Source: DTU098 sp964498525
Lineage (GTDB): Bacteria; Bacillota; Desulfotomaculia; Desulfotomaculales; Pelotomaculaceae
Reading direction: 5' to 3'
NCBI GenBank assembly: GCA_964498525.1
Contig: CAZCGU010000002.1
Coordinates: forward strand, 186,001 to 250,000
Length of the DNA stretch: 64,000 bases
This document shows, piece by piece, positions 16,523 to 26,294 of this stretch. The stretch's first letter is position 1, and each line of letters opens with the position of its first letter. The notes under the pieces were generated by a model. It saw nothing but the letters and a program-made list of their open reading frames with translations, was not told the origin of the DNA and made no database searches. The position numbers and the translations under genes are program-made.

Positions 16523-17401
16523 TTGATTAAAAGCATGACAGGTTATGGCCGGGGAGAAGGCAGTACGGAGAACAAAAAATTCACCTTTGAAATAAAAGCG
16601 GTTAACCATCGCTATAACGAGATAGTTTTGCGTTTGCCCCGCTCCCTTGCCCCCCTTGAGGACCGGCTCAGAAAGATTATTTCAGCCCGGGTGTCCCGGG
16701 GGCGAATTGACGGATACTTGAGTCTGGAAGATTGCGGTGAAAAAACAGCCGCAGTTAAAGTTGACAAAGCACTTGCCTCAGCGTATTATAAGGCAATGAA
16801 AGAACTTCAGGAAAGTGTTGGTATACAGGGAGAAATCGAATTAGAAGAGCTTATTGCATTGCCCGGTGTACTTACTGTGGAAGAACCCGCTGAGGATCTG
16901 GAGCAATGGTGGCCCGCCATTCGGAAGGCTGTGGAAGATGCTGTGACAAGTTTGGTCCAGATGAGAGCCGTAGAGGGAGAAGAGCTGGCCAAAGATTTGC
17001 TAAACAGGGTTCGGCACCTTGATCTTTTGAATAACATGATCAGGGATCGTTCGCCTGTTGTTGTGGAGGATTACAGGGAAAGGTTGCAAAACCGCTTAAG
17101 CGATTTCCTGCAGGATGGTTTCCTTGATCCCGAACGGTTGACGGGTGAAGTTGCCCTTTTTGCGGAGCGGTCCAATATAACCGAGGAAACAGTGCGGCTG
17201 GAAAGCCATCTTAATCAGGTTCGCAGCTGCCTTTTAGCCGGTGAAGCGGTGGGAAGGAAACTCGACTTTCTTATTCAGGAAATGAATCGTGAAATAAATA
17301 CCATTGCTTCCAAGGCCGGTGATCTGGAAATCGGCCGTCTGGTCGTTGAAGCAAAGAGCGAACTGGAGAAGATAAGGGAACAGATTCAAAATGTGGAATA
17401 A
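16523..17401 (+). CDS. yicC: YicC/YloC-family endoribonuclease
   Basis: 292 residues with the YicC N-terminal signature (MTGYGRGEG, FEIKAVNHRYNEI) and the DUF1732 C-terminus (GRKLDFLIQEMNREINTIASKA). The family includes the E. coli and B. subtilis endoribonucleases acting on sRNA or mRNA. TTG start behind AGGTGGTG. First gene of the conserved Bacillota block yicC-remA-gmk-rpoZ-coaBC-priA. Confidence 0.95.
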   Translation: MIKSMTGYGRGEGSTENKKFTFEIKAVNHRYNEIVLRLPRSLAPLEDRLRKIISARVSRGRIDGYLSLEDCGEKTAAVKVDKALASAYYKAMKELQESVGIQGEIELEELIALPGVLTVEEPAEDLEQWWPAIRKAVEDAVTSLVQMRAVEGEELAKDLLNRVRHLDLLNNMIRDRSPVVVEDYRERLQNRLSDFLQDGFLDPERLTGEVALFAERSNITEETVRLESHLNQVRSCLLAGEAVGRKLDFLIQEMNREINTIASKAGDLEIGRLVVEAKSELEKIREQIQNVE

Positions 17402-17437
17402 CTGTAATGGTCACCAATTTTTGAAGGGGGAAACCTT

Positions 17438-17710
17438 GTGGAAATCAAATTGATCAACATTGGTTTTGGAAACATTGTCTCTGCCAACCGGATTATTGCC
17501 ATTGTAAGTCCGGAATCTGCCCCCATTAAGAGAGTCATTACTGAAGCCAGGGACAGGGGTATGTTAATTGATGCAACTTACGGGCGCCGTACCCGGGCAG
17601 TCATTATTACGGACAGCGACCACGTTATCCTCTCCGCTGTGCAACCAGAAACTGTAGCCCACCGTCTGGTGTCGAAGGAGTCTGCGCAGGCTGAAGAGCC
17701 TAACGAATAA
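17438..17710 (+). CDS. remA: RemA-type extracellular matrix regulator (DUF370)
   Basis: 90 residues of the RemA/DUF370 family: IGFGNIVSANRIIAIVSPES at the N-terminus and the DATYGRRTRAVIITDSDHVILS core. In B. subtilis RemA is a ring-forming DNA-binding activator of biofilm matrix operons. GTG start with AAGGGGGAAA upstream. The position between yicC and gmk is the family's usual one. The role here is inferred. Confidence 0.93.
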   Translation: MEIKLINIGFGNIVSANRIIAIVSPESAPIKRVITEARDRGMLIDATYGRRTRAVIITDSDHVILSAVQPETVAHRLVSKESAQAEEPNE

Positions 17711-17724
17711 TAGGGGCATTAGTT

Positions 17725-18330
17725 GTGGGAAAGCAAGGCATTTTGCTGGTATTTTCTGGTCCCTCGGGGGTGGGCAAGGGTTCTATCTGCCGGGCTCTTT
17801 TAAAGGAAGATCCCGCTATCCGCTTGTCAGTCTCGGCTACGACCCGTTTGCCCCGAAATGGTGAAGTGCATGGAGCAGATTATTATTTTCTGGACGATGA
17901 AACCTTCAGAAAAATGATTCTGGGCAACGAACTGCTGGAGTGGGCGGAAGTTTACGGGCACCTTTACGGTACCCCGCGCCTGTCCTTACAGGAAACCCTT
18001 GACCAGGGGGACGATGTGATCCTGGAAATTGATATCCAGGGGGCACTGCAGGTAAAAAGACAGTTTCCCCTGGCGGTGCTTATTTTTGTTTTGCCCCCTT
18101 CCAGGCTGGCCCTGGAGTCCAGGCTGACAACCAGGGGTACGGATACCCTGGAGGAAATAGAGAAGCGCCTGGGCAATATAAAGTGTGAACTTGAAATGGC
18201 CTGCCATTATGATTATATTGTGGTGAATGATGAAGTTGCGCGGGCGCTTAATACTGTCCGGGCGATTATTATCGCTGAAAAGGCCCGATACCGGCGTAAT
18301 AGGTGTTGGATAGAAGGTTTAGGATGTTAG
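17725..18330 (+). CDS. gmk: Guanylate kinase
   Basis: 201 residues. It phosphorylates GMP/dGMP to GDP/dGDP. P-loop GPSGVGKGS near the N-terminus, the GMP-binding segment SATTRLPRNGEVHGADYYF, and DVILEIDIQGALQVK. GTG start, 14 bases after remA. Confidence 0.97.
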   Translation: MGKQGILLVFSGPSGVGKGSICRALLKEDPAIRLSVSATTRLPRNGEVHGADYYFLDDETFRKMILGNELLEWAEVYGHLYGTPRLSLQETLDQGDDVILEIDIQGALQVKRQFPLAVLIFVLPPSRLALESRLTTRGTDTLEEIEKRLGNIKCELEMACHYDYIVVNDEVARALNTVRAIIIAEKARYRRNRCWIEGLGC

Positions 18331-18364
18331 TCTTATGTAGATTTAATGGAAAGAGGAAGATAAT

Positions 18365-18571
18365 ATGAACCAGCCGACTCTCGATGAGCTGATGGAAAAG
18401 GTTGACAGCCGGTATACCCTGGTTGTTGTGGCCGCCAAAAGGGCCAGGGTACTCACCGAGAGGGGAAGCGCTAAGGTTGAAGGGGTTGCTCTCAAGCCTG
18501 TAACCGCTGCTCTTTCTGAGATTGCTCAGAATAAAATAGGATATCTGAGAACCCGGGTTAGTCTTAAATAG
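18365..18571 (+). CDS. rpoZ: RNA polymerase omega subunit
   Basis: 68 residues. The omega pattern is NQPTLDELMEKVDSRYTLVVVAAKRAR, with the KPVTAALSEI helix. It promotes RNAP assembly. Its usual place is between gmk and coaBC. Confidence 0.95.
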   Translation: MNQPTLDELMEKVDSRYTLVVVAAKRARVLTERGSAKVEGVALKPVTAALSEIAQNKIGYLRTRVSLK

Positions 18572-18634
18572 TTTTATCTGCTTTTATTATGCGGGTTTCC
18601 GGCAACAATTCCCTTTTGGGAGGAGGTCTATAAA

Positions 18635-19837
18635 ATGCTGGCGGGGAAAAATATAACGCTGGGTATAACCGGCGGTATTGCTGTTTACAAAGCTGCCCAA
18701 CTGGCCGGCAACCTGAAGGCCGGAGGGGCGGAGGTTCGTATAATTATGACCCTGTCAGCCCGGGCCTTTGTAAGCCCTCTTACCTTTCAAGTTCTTAGCG
18801 GTAACCGCGTTTACACAGAGCTGTTCGAGCCGGTTGGGGAATGGAAAGTTCAGCATATAGAACTGGCCGCCATTTCCGACTTACTTGTTGTTGTACCGGC
18901 TACAGCCAATATTCTGGGTAAAGTGGCGGGGGGGGTAGCCGACGACCTTCTTTCAACTGTAATCATGGCCACCACCTGCCCGGTGTTGTTTTGTCCGTCG
19001 ATGAATGTGCACATGTATCAAAACCCGGTGGTTCAGCGAAATATTACTGTACTAAAAGACCTGGGTTATCATTTTGCGGGTCCGGGCAAGGGCCGTCTGG
19101 CCTGCGGCGCGGAGGGACCGGGAAGGCTCGTTGAGCTGGATGTTATCCTGGACAGGATCCATACGCTGCTCCCCTCCGGGGGTGATCTAAAGGGTTTAAA
19201 AATATTGCTGACTGCCGGTCCCACCCAGGAGCCAATCGATCCTGTCCGCTACTTGACGAACCGCAGCTCGGGTAAAATGGGTTACGCCCTGGCCAACGCC
19301 GCTGCCGGCAGGGGGGCTATGGTTACTCTAATCAGCGGTCCCACCAATTTGCCGGCGCCCTACGGGGTTCGGCTGAAACGTGTGGAAACGGCAGGGGAGA
19401 TGTTCGATGCCGTAATGGAGCATTTTCCCTGCAGCGATATTGTGATTAAGGCAGCGGCAGTGGCGGATTACAGGCCCAGGGAAGCAGCGGGGCAAAAAAT
19501 CAAAAAAACTGGTTCTGGTCTTTTTATAGAGTGTGTAAAAAACCCCGATATCCTGGCAGAACTGGGCCGGCGGAAGACACATCAAACCCTGGTAGGTTTT
19601 GCCGCTGAGACCAGTAATTTGGAGGCCAACGCCTTCCAAAAGGTAAGGGGCAAGAACCTGGATCTGCTGGTGGCAAACGACGTTACCCTGCCAGGTGCAG
19701 GGTTTGATACAGATACAAATATCGTTAAACTGGTTTATCCCGGTGAGCACGTCTTGCCACTGCCCATGATGGGGAAACCTGCTCTGGCCCACCGTATCCT
19801 GGACGAGGTGCTAAACCTTAGAAAAAACGGGCAATAG
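18635..19837 (+). CDS. coaBC: Bifunctional phosphopantothenoylcysteine decarboxylase/synthetase
   Basis: 400 residues with both halves. The N-terminal flavoprotein decarboxylase has H74 in KVQHIELA, PSMN for substrate binding and the flexible-lid cysteine C157 (RLACGAEG). The C-terminal CTP-dependent synthetase starts near LKILLTAGPTQEPIDPVR and has KIKK and the NDV motif. It catalyses two steps of coenzyme A synthesis. ATG start with GGGAGGAGG. CoaD, the following step, lies at 47.7 kb. Confidence 0.97.
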   Translation: MLAGKNITLGITGGIAVYKAAQLAGNLKAGGAEVRIIMTLSARAFVSPLTFQVLSGNRVYTELFEPVGEWKVQHIELAAISDLLVVVPATANILGKVAGGVADDLLSTVIMATTCPVLFCPSMNVHMYQNPVVQRNITVLKDLGYHFAGPGKGRLACGAEGPGRLVELDVILDRIHTLLPSGGDLKGLKILLTAGPTQEPIDPVRYLTNRSSGKMGYALANAAAGRGAMVTLISGPTNLPAPYGVRLKRVETAGEMFDAVMEHFPCSDIVIKAAAVADYRPREAAGQKIKKTGSGLFIECVKNPDILAELGRRKTHQTLVGFAAETSNLEANAFQKVRGKNLDLLVANDVTLPGAGFDTDTNIVKLVYPGEHVLPLPMMGKPALAHRILDEVLNLRKNGQ

Positions 19838-20020
19838 TACTCTGTTAGGTCCGGCAAACCAGGTATTTCTACTGGATTTGTTCTTCTTCCAGTGTTGGGG
19901 GAGGGCGTCCGGTCCTGCCGGGGGACAGATGACGGGGAACACGCGTGCCTGGTTGAATTCCGTCCGGGCTATTTTTGTGATCGTAAGACGCATTTGTAAA
20001 GTGTCCTCCGGGAGGGTATA

Positions 20021-22258
20021 ATGAAAAAAAACGGCCCCTGCGCCGAAATTATTGTTGATTTAAGCACCAGAAAAACCGACCGGGTTTTTCACTATTTTGT
20101 GCCGCCAAAATTTGAAAAACTGGTTGCCGTAGGGAGCAGGGTGCTTGTTCCCTTTGGCAACAGGCAGCTTGCAGGGTATGTGATAGGTTTTGGGGTTCCC
20201 GAAAGCGATGTGGAGATTAAAAGTATCAAAGGGGTCCTGGACACCCAAATCCTTACCGCCGGTATGCTGGAACTGGCGCGCTGGATGGCCGACAGTTACC
20301 TTTGCAGTACCGCCGGGGCGTTGGCGCGTATTTTGTCACCCCGCTTGCGGGTAAAAGGCGGGAAAGAAATTAAAAGGATATTTCCCGTCCATACTGGAAG
20401 CGAACTGGCCGGAATTCTGGCAACAATGGCAAGAAAGCCCAGGCAAACTGCTGTTTTAAAGGCTTCGGCCAATTCCCCGGGGCTTACCGTGGCTGAACTG
20501 GCCGCCGCCGCCGGGGCCTCACCGAGAACTGTGGAAACACTGGTAACAGGGGGCTTGCTGAAAGCAGTGGTTATAGAACCCCCCGCTGCAGTTCCTTTAA
20601 CTGAAGAAGTTACCTGCCATAGCGGCCCGCTTCTCAGCCCCGGGCAGGAAAAGGTTTTAAAACCCGTGGCCGGGGCGCTGGAACGGAAACAGTTCGGTGT
20701 ATTTCTGTTGCACGGGGTAACCGGGAGCGGAAAAACCGAGGTTTATCTTCATGCTATTTCCGCCGTTTTGAAAACAGGACGCCAGGGAGTAACCATGGTT
20801 CCGGAGATAGCCCTTACCCCCCAGATGATCGATCTCTTCCGGGACCGCTTCGGCGGTAAAGTCGCGGTTTTACACAGTGCCCTTTCCGACAGGGAAAGAT
20901 ATGACCAGTGGCTGCGGGTCAAAAGGGGGGAGGCGCCTGTTGTCCTGGGTACGCGCTCGGCAGTTTTTGCTCCTTTGCTCAATCCGGGGCTGTTTGTAAT
21001 TGACGAGGAACATGAAACAACCTATAAACAAGGGGCCCAATTGCGCTATCATGCCCGGGAAGTGGCTATTAAAAGGGCCCAGCTGGCCGGGGCGGTGGTG
21101 CTGCTGGGCAGTGCGACCCCTTCCCTGGAGACGCAATTAAAGGCCAGGGCGGGCCGGGTTTACCAGTTGCTGCGGTTGCCCAACCGGATTAATCACAGGC
21201 CCCTGCCTTCGGTTAGGATTGTGGATATGCGGCAGGAATTAAAAAATGGCAACAGGGGTATTTTCAGCCGGGTTTTGACCGAAGCTGTGAACGAACGCCT
21301 GGATCGGGGCGAGCAGGTGCTCCTGTTTCTAAACAGGCGGGGTTACGCCACTTTTGTTGTGTGCAGGGAATGCGGGCTTGTTTTGAAGTGCCCCCGCTGC
21401 GATATCTCGCTCACCTACCATCTGGACGGACGCCTGCGGTGCCATTATTGCAATCATACCATCCCCGCCCCCGGGCGCTGTCCCGGTTGTGCAAGCCGCT
21501 ATATTGGCCATTTTGGCACAGGTACGCAGAAGGTGGAGGAAGAAGCCAAAAGACTCTTTGAACGGGCCGGCATTGTCCGGATGGACAGCGACACCACCAC
21601 CAGCAAGGGTTCCCATGAGAGAATCTTAAACACCTTGCGGGAAGGAAATGCCGATATCCTGATTGGAACGCAAATGATTGCTAAGGGATTGGATCTGCCG
21701 AAGGTTACCCTGGTGGGTGCAATTAATGCGGATACTTCCTTGCATATGCCCGATTTCAGGGCCGCGGAACGCACTTTCCAGTTATTGACCCAGGTGGCGG
21801 GCAGGTCCGGAAGGGGGGACATCCCCGGGGAGGTGCTGGTTCAAACCTATTCCCCGGATCATTACAGCATAATTGCAGCGGCTGCTCACGACTACGAAGG
21901 GTTCTATAATAATGAGATAAGAGTCAGAAGGGCCCTGGGCTACCCCCCGTTCAGCCATCTGGCCCTGCTTCTGTTCACCCATGAAAATGAAGCTGAAGCG
22001 AAAAAAGGCGCCCTCCTGGCGAAAGAGCATTTTACCAGGACGCTTGCCAGTACCGGTACACATGTGGACATCCTTGGTCCGGCGCCGGCAACACTGAGCA
22101 GGATTAAAGGCAGATACCGCTGGCAGCTGGTTTTAAAGGGACCCCGCCGCAATTCTTTAAAAGAACTAATTGGGGAGTTTCTAGCTGTGCTGGAAAACAG
22201 CCGGCCGGCCTTTAAACCGGTTGTTAACGTAGATATCAACCCCCAGGGAATGTTGTAA
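20021..22258 (+). CDS. priA: Primosomal protein N' (PriA helicase)
   Basis: 745 residues. Replication-restart 3'-5' helicase. Wing/3'-BD N-terminus, Walker A GVTGSGKTEVY, Walker B DEEH, and an eight-cysteine zinc module (CRECGLVLKCPRC... CHYCNHT... CPGC) between the helicase lobes, then motif V/VI blocks (GTQMIAKGLDLP, AGRSGRG). ATG start with a GGGAGG site. The preceding 183 bases show no gene. Confidence 0.97.
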   Translation: MKKNGPCAEIIVDLSTRKTDRVFHYFVPPKFEKLVAVGSRVLVPFGNRQLAGYVIGFGVPESDVEIKSIKGVLDTQILTAGMLELARWMADSYLCSTAGALARILSPRLRVKGGKEIKRIFPVHTGSELAGILATMARKPRQTAVLKASANSPGLTVAELAAAAGASPRTVETLVTGGLLKAVVIEPPAAVPLTEEVTCHSGPLLSPGQEKVLKPVAGALERKQFGVFLLHGVTGSGKTEVYLHAISAVLKTGRQGVTMVPEIALTPQMIDLFRDRFGGKVAVLHSALSDRERYDQWLRVKRGEAPVVLGTRSAVFAPLLNPGLFVIDEEHETTYKQGAQLRYHAREVAIKRAQLAGAVVLLGSATPSLETQLKARAGRVYQLLRLPNRINHRPLPSVRIVDMRQELKNGNRGIFSRVLTEAVNERLDRGEQVLLFLNRRGYATFVVCRECGLVLKCPRCDISLTYHLDGRLRCHYCNHTIPAPGRCPGCASRYIGHFGTGTQKVEEEAKRLFERAGIVRMDSDTTTSKGSHERILNTLREGNADILIGTQMIAKGLDLPKVTLVGAINADTSLHMPDFRAAERTFQLLTQVAGRSGRGDIPGEVLVQTYSPDHYSIIAAAAHDYEGFYNNEIRVRRALGYPPFSHLALLLFTHENEAEAKKGALLAKEHFTRTLASTGTHVDILGPAPATLSRIKGRYRWQLVLKGPRRNSLKELIGEFLAVLENSRPAFKPVVNVDINPQGML

Positions 22259-22270
22259 AGGAGGCTGGGT

Positions 22271-22723
22271 ATGGCAGTATATCATATTGTGGAAATAGGG
22301 GACAATGTACTTAGGGAAAAAGCCGTGGTGGTTCCCAAAATAACCCGGAATGTTCTTAAACTTTTAGACAATATGGCGAAAACCATGTACAGCGCAAGGG
22401 GTGTAGGCCTGGCCGCTCCGCAGGTGGGGGTATCCAAACGGGTAATTGTGGTGGACGCGGGGGAAGGATTGCTGGAATTAATAAACCCGGAAATTATTTT
22501 TGCAGAGGGCGAGCAAGTGGACAGCGAAGCTTGCTTGAGTATCCCCGGGCTTACCGGGGAAGTAGTCCGGGCCCATAGCGTTCAAGTGAAGTATCTGAAC
22601 CGTTCCGGTAAGGATATTACAATCAGGGCTGAAGGTTTTCCGGCAAGGGTTTTCCAGCATGAAATCGACCACCTGGACGGGATCCTTTTTATTGACCGGG
22701 CCAGGAACGTTGCCAAATTATAA
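22271..22723 (+). CDS. def: Peptide deformylase
   Basis: 150 residues. It removes the N-formyl group from nascent proteins. All three motifs are intact: GVGLAAPQVG (44-53), EACLSIPG with metal ligand C88, and HEIDHLDG with H130, E131 and H134. AAAGGAGG precedes the ATG. Followed by fmt, which adds the formyl group to initiator tRNA. Confidence 0.97.
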   Translation: MAVYHIVEIGDNVLREKAVVVPKITRNVLKLLDNMAKTMYSARGVGLAAPQVGVSKRVIVVDAGEGLLELINPEIIFAEGEQVDSEACLSIPGLTGEVVRAHSVQVKYLNRSGKDITIRAEGFPARVFQHEIDHLDGILFIDRARNVAKL

Positions 22724-22746
22724 ACGAAAGAATTGAGGACATCTGC

Positions 22747-23706
22747 ATGCGCGTCGTTTTTATGGGTACACCGGATTTTGCCGTAGCTTCCCTGCAAGCC
22801 CTGGCAGAAGCCGGGCACGAACTGATAGCCGTTGTTACCCGGCCGGATCGTCCCAGGGGCAGGGGAAGAATCAATACGCCTACTCCGGTTAAGGTAGCTG
22901 CCAGGGCCCTGGGTCTGCCGGTACTTCAGCCGCTTAGAATCAAGGATCCTGAATTCATCGGGACGCTTGGGGGTTTGGCCCCAGAGGTTGTGGTTGTTGT
23001 TGCCTACGGGCAGATCCTTCCGGTGGAGATTCTGTCCCTTCCCCCTTTGGGTTGTATTAACGTCCATGCTTCTTTGCTGCCAGAATACCGCGGCGCGGCC
23101 CCCATTCACTGGGCGGTTATCAACGGGGAAAAGGAGACTGGTGTAACCACTATCTATATGGATGAAGGTATGGATACCGGTGATCTTATTTTAAAGAAAT
23201 CCATTCCCATTCAGGAGACAGACACAGTGGGTGCTGTCCACGACCGGCTGGCACTGGCGGGTTCCCGGCTGCTGGTTGAGACCCTCCGGCTGATCCGCCT
23301 GGGAAAGGCCCCCCGGATTCCCCAGACAGGGAAACCCTCCTACGCGCCCCTGTTGAAGGCGGAAGATGAGCAAATCTGCTGGAGCAAGCCGGCTCGGGAA
23401 ATATATAACCATGTCCGGGGCATGAACCCCTGGCCGGGGGCCCGTACCACGCTGCAGGGAAGGGTGCTCAAGCTCTGGCGGACCAGTTGCCCGGCGCAGG
23501 GTTGGGTGGGGGCCAGACCAGGTGAAATTGTTGCTGCCGGCCGGCAGGGGATTATGGTGGGTACCGGCAAGGGAATGCTATCTATTCAGGAGCTTCAGTT
23601 GCAGGGTGGAAAAAGGCTGGAGGCGGCAGCCCTTTTAAGGGGCAATCCGATTCCTGCCGGTACAGTGCTGGGGAGCGATAATCTTGCCGGGGGCGAAGGG
23701 TGTTGA
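22747..23706 (+). CDS. fmt: Methionyl-tRNA formyltransferase
   Basis: 319 residues. It formylates Met-tRNA(fMet) using 10-formyl-THF. N-terminal MRVVFMGTPDFAVASL; catalytic Asn/His/Asp in NVHASLLPEYRGAAPI and DEGMDTGD; C-terminal OB-like tRNA-binding domain. Its end overlaps the next gene by 7 bases. Confidence 0.97.
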   Translation: MRVVFMGTPDFAVASLQALAEAGHELIAVVTRPDRPRGRGRINTPTPVKVAARALGLPVLQPLRIKDPEFIGTLGGLAPEVVVVVAYGQILPVEILSLPPLGCINVHASLLPEYRGAAPIHWAVINGEKETGVTTIYMDEGMDTGDLILKKSIPIQETDTVGAVHDRLALAGSRLLVETLRLIRLGKAPRIPQTGKPSYAPLLKAEDEQICWSKPAREIYNHVRGMNPWPGARTTLQGRVLKLWRTSCPAQGWVGARPGEIVAAGRQGIMVGTGKGMLSIQELQLQGGKRLEAAALLRGNPIPAGTVLGSDNLAGGEGC

Positions 23707-24479
23707 GTATTGATCTGCTTCCGGTACGAAAAAGGCTTTTTATTGGTCTTCTGGGTTTCAGCCTGGTGGGCGTGGGGCTTCTCCTGGCGGGGACCTGGTA
23801 CCTGGCTACAAGTGATACCCGAACCATTTTCGATCAAATCTTGCTTTTAGCCCTGGCCGGGTTGCTGGTGGGCTCGTTGATTGTGGCTGGTTTTGGTATT
23901 GGCGGTATTGTTCTTACTTTGCTTTACGCCAAAGATATTACGGTCCTGCAAGGCCCCATGCGGGTGGCCCTGAGTCTGTTTTTTCCCATTGCCCTTGCTC
24001 TTGGCGGGGTTTTTCATATTGATCGGAACCGGATCAAAAGTTCCTTCATTGAAGTAAACAACCAGCTTGTCAGATCCAAGGAATTCAACCTTCACCCTTC
24101 CCAAATCCTGGTGTTGGCCCCGCACTGCCTGCAATGGAGTGAATGTCCGCATAAAATTACAGTTGATATTGACAACTGCCGGCGCTGCGGCAGATGTTCC
24201 GTAAACAAGCTGCTTGATTTAAGGGACAAGCATGGAATACATGTAAAAATGGCCACCGGAGGCACCCTGGCGCGCAAATTTGTCCGGGAGTGCCGCCCCC
24301 GGGCCATTGTGGCCATTGCCTGCGAACGGGACCTCACCAGCGGGATCCAGGATTCGAACCCCATTCCAGTGCTTGGGGTTACCAACGAGCGGCCTCACGG
24401 GCCCTGTTTCAACACGGAAATTCGGATCGAAAAGGTTGAGGAAGCTGTTCTTTTCTTCGGGCCAAAGCCCGGATCATAG
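23700..24479 (+). CDS. DUF116 membrane protein with cysteine cluster
   Basis: 259 residues. Three predicted helices in the first 110 residues, then a soluble DUF116 domain with cysteines CLQWSECPHK and NCRRCGRCS. The latter is a CxxCGxC arrangement suggesting an Fe-S or metal site; late cysteines (RECRPRAIVAIACERD, GPCFN) also recur in the family. Function is unknown. DUF116 genes sit between fmt and rsmB in many clostridia, as here. Start may be GTG 23700 or TTG 23703, both overlapping fmt, so translational coupling is likely. Confidence 0.85.
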   Translation: MLSIDLLPVRKRLFIGLLGFSLVGVGLLLAGTWYLATSDTRTIFDQILLLALAGLLVGSLIVAGFGIGGIVLTLLYAKDITVLQGPMRVALSLFFPIALALGGVFHIDRNRIKSSFIEVNNQLVRSKEFNLHPSQILVLAPHCLQWSECPHKITVDIDNCRRCGRCSVNKLLDLRDKHGIHVKMATGGTLARKFVRECRPRAIVAIACERDLTSGIQDSNPIPVLGVTNERPHGPCFNTEIRIEKVEEAVLFFGPKPGS

Positions 24480-24881
24480 ATCGCGTTATAGAATACCCAA
24501 CCTGCTGCTTCATTAATCTCCGGTGTTTATATGCCCCAGTTGGGAATACCCGGGGGAGGTGCGGGCTTTCCCTTATGGAGAATAAGATTGGTTTAACCAG
24601 GCAAAAATCTTGATAAGATCCTTTTGTTGCGCTGGTGATCCCCCTTGCCCCGCGTCCCTGGGTTTCCGGTAAGGTGGAAAACCCCCGGGGGACTAGTAGT
24701 CTGTTAAAACTAATTCTGCAGTTCTTCCCGGCAAAGTTGCTGTGGGTAATTCCGGGCCTGCGATGCCCAACCAGTAAAATATGTTCCAGTTTAAAAGTTA
24801 ACAAGGTACTAGTGGAAGCCCTGTTAAGGAAAGACAGGGGGATTTCCAGGTGAAGACTTTCTTTTATTATAGAAGGGAACC
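24480..24881 (+). other. Non-coding gap before rsmB
   Basis: 402 bases without a supportable gene. Codon pattern and lack of ribosome sites argue against the 72-codon frame at 24635-24853. A short ACCCCCGGGGG-type palindrome lies near 24680-24690 and a CCTG...CAGG pair near 24820-24840. In related clusters a metallopeptidase gene can occupy this place; I see no remains of one. Confidence 0.5.
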
Positions 24882-26249
24882 GTGATTTTATTGCCCCAGA
24901 TATCAGCCAGGGAGCTGGCCCTAAGGGTCCTTACAGCAGTGGAGGAGGGCGCCTTTGCTAACATTGCCTTGAACCGGGTTCTGGAAAAGTATCGTCCGGA
25001 AAAGCTGGAACGGGCATTTGCCACTGAACTGGCTTACGGTACACTGCGTTCACTGAATACCCTGGATTGGATTCTGGGTCATTTTGTTAAGAAGTCGTTG
25101 TTATCCCAAACCAGGATAGTGCGAAACATCCTCCGGTTAAGTGTGTACCAGCTGGTGTATATGGAAAGGGTGCCCCCTTCCGCCGCCTGTAACGAAGGGG
25201 CGGGAATGGCCAGGAAGTACGGTCATCCGGGCTCCGTAAAATTTGTAAATGGTGTTTTGCGCACTGTTTCCCGCCGGTACGGAGAAATTAACTATCCCTC
25301 CCTTGCAGACAATCCCGTGGGGCATATCACTTTGCGTTATTCCCACCCCGCCTGGATGGTGGAGCGCTGGCTGAAGGAATTTGGACTGGAGGGAACCATT
25401 GCCCTGTGCCGTGCCAACAACGAACCGGCCCCCAACACAATTCGCACTAATACTTTGAAAATAACGCGCCCCGGGCTGATTGAATGGTTAAAAAGGGAAG
25501 GCTTGTCGGTTTCGGAAACAGTTTATGCCCCTGAGGGCTTAAAAATTGAGGGTTTTTATTCCCTGGGCTCCCTGCCCTCCTTTCAAGCAGGATTGTTTCA
25601 AATACAGGATGAAAGCTCCATGCTGGCAGGCAGGGCGTTAATGCCGGCGCCCGGTTCCTTTGCAGTGGATGCCTGCAGCGCCCCCGGCGGCAAGACCACC
25701 CATCTGGCGCAGTTGATGGAAAACCGGGGTATGATTCTCGGAGTAGATATCCACCCCCACAAGCTGGCCTTAATCCAGGAAAACTGCCGGCGCCTGGGCA
25801 TTGAGATTGTCGAAGGCAGGGAGGGGGATGCCAGAGCCCTGCCCGAAGAGCTGGCAGGGCTGGCCGATTTTGTTCTGGTCGATGCTCCCTGTTCCGGGCT
25901 GGGCGTTTTGAGACGCCGTCCCGATTCCCGCTGGCGGAAAAATCCGGAGGAGCTTCCCGCCATAGTTAAACTCCAGGCAGAGATTCTAAAGGGCGCTTCC
26001 CGCTGTGTCAAAGATGGTGGTGTCCTGGTTTACAGTACCTGCACCTTGCTGCGGGAAGAAAATGCGGGGCAGGTGGAAAATTTTCTGGCCAATCACCCGG
26101 AATTTGCCCTGGAGGACCTCCGCGGGTTCCTGCCCGGCGCCCTTGATCCGGAAGGGACCTTAATTAAAGGTTACCTGCAGGTTTATCCCCATCTACACGG
26201 GATGGACGGCTTTTTCATGGCCAGGCTGAGAAAAAAGGGATCGGCTTAG
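24882..26249 (+). CDS. rsmB: 16S rRNA m5C967 methyltransferase
   Basis: 455 residues. The N-terminal NusB-like RNA-binding domain starts ARELALRVLTAVEEG. The C-terminal SAM-dependent m5C methyltransferase has AVDACSAPGGKTTHLAQ (motif I), the DAPCSGLGVLRRRPD cysteine (motif IV) and the nucleophile VYSTCTLLREEN (motif VI). GTG start with GAAGGGA upstream. Confidence 0.96.
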   Translation: MILLPQISARELALRVLTAVEEGAFANIALNRVLEKYRPEKLERAFATELAYGTLRSLNTLDWILGHFVKKSLLSQTRIVRNILRLSVYQLVYMERVPPSAACNEGAGMARKYGHPGSVKFVNGVLRTVSRRYGEINYPSLADNPVGHITLRYSHPAWMVERWLKEFGLEGTIALCRANNEPAPNTIRTNTLKITRPGLIEWLKREGLSVSETVYAPEGLKIEGFYSLGSLPSFQAGLFQIQDESSMLAGRALMPAPGSFAVDACSAPGGKTTHLAQLMENRGMILGVDIHPHKLALIQENCRRLGIEIVEGREGDARALPEELAGLADFVLVDAPCSGLGVLRRRPDSRWRKNPEELPAIVKLQAEILKGASRCVKDGGVLVYSTCTLLREENAGQVENFLANHPEFALEDLRGFLPGALDPEGTLIKGYLQVYPHLHGMDGFFMARLRKKGSA

Positions 26250-26294
26250 GGGACGAAGAATAGCTTTATCCGGAGAAAGAAGGTCTCACATAAG

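Noticed and set aside
24635..24853. 72-codon frame before rsmB
   Set aside because: No ribosome site, no homology, and Pro/Arg-rich composition typical of chance frames.
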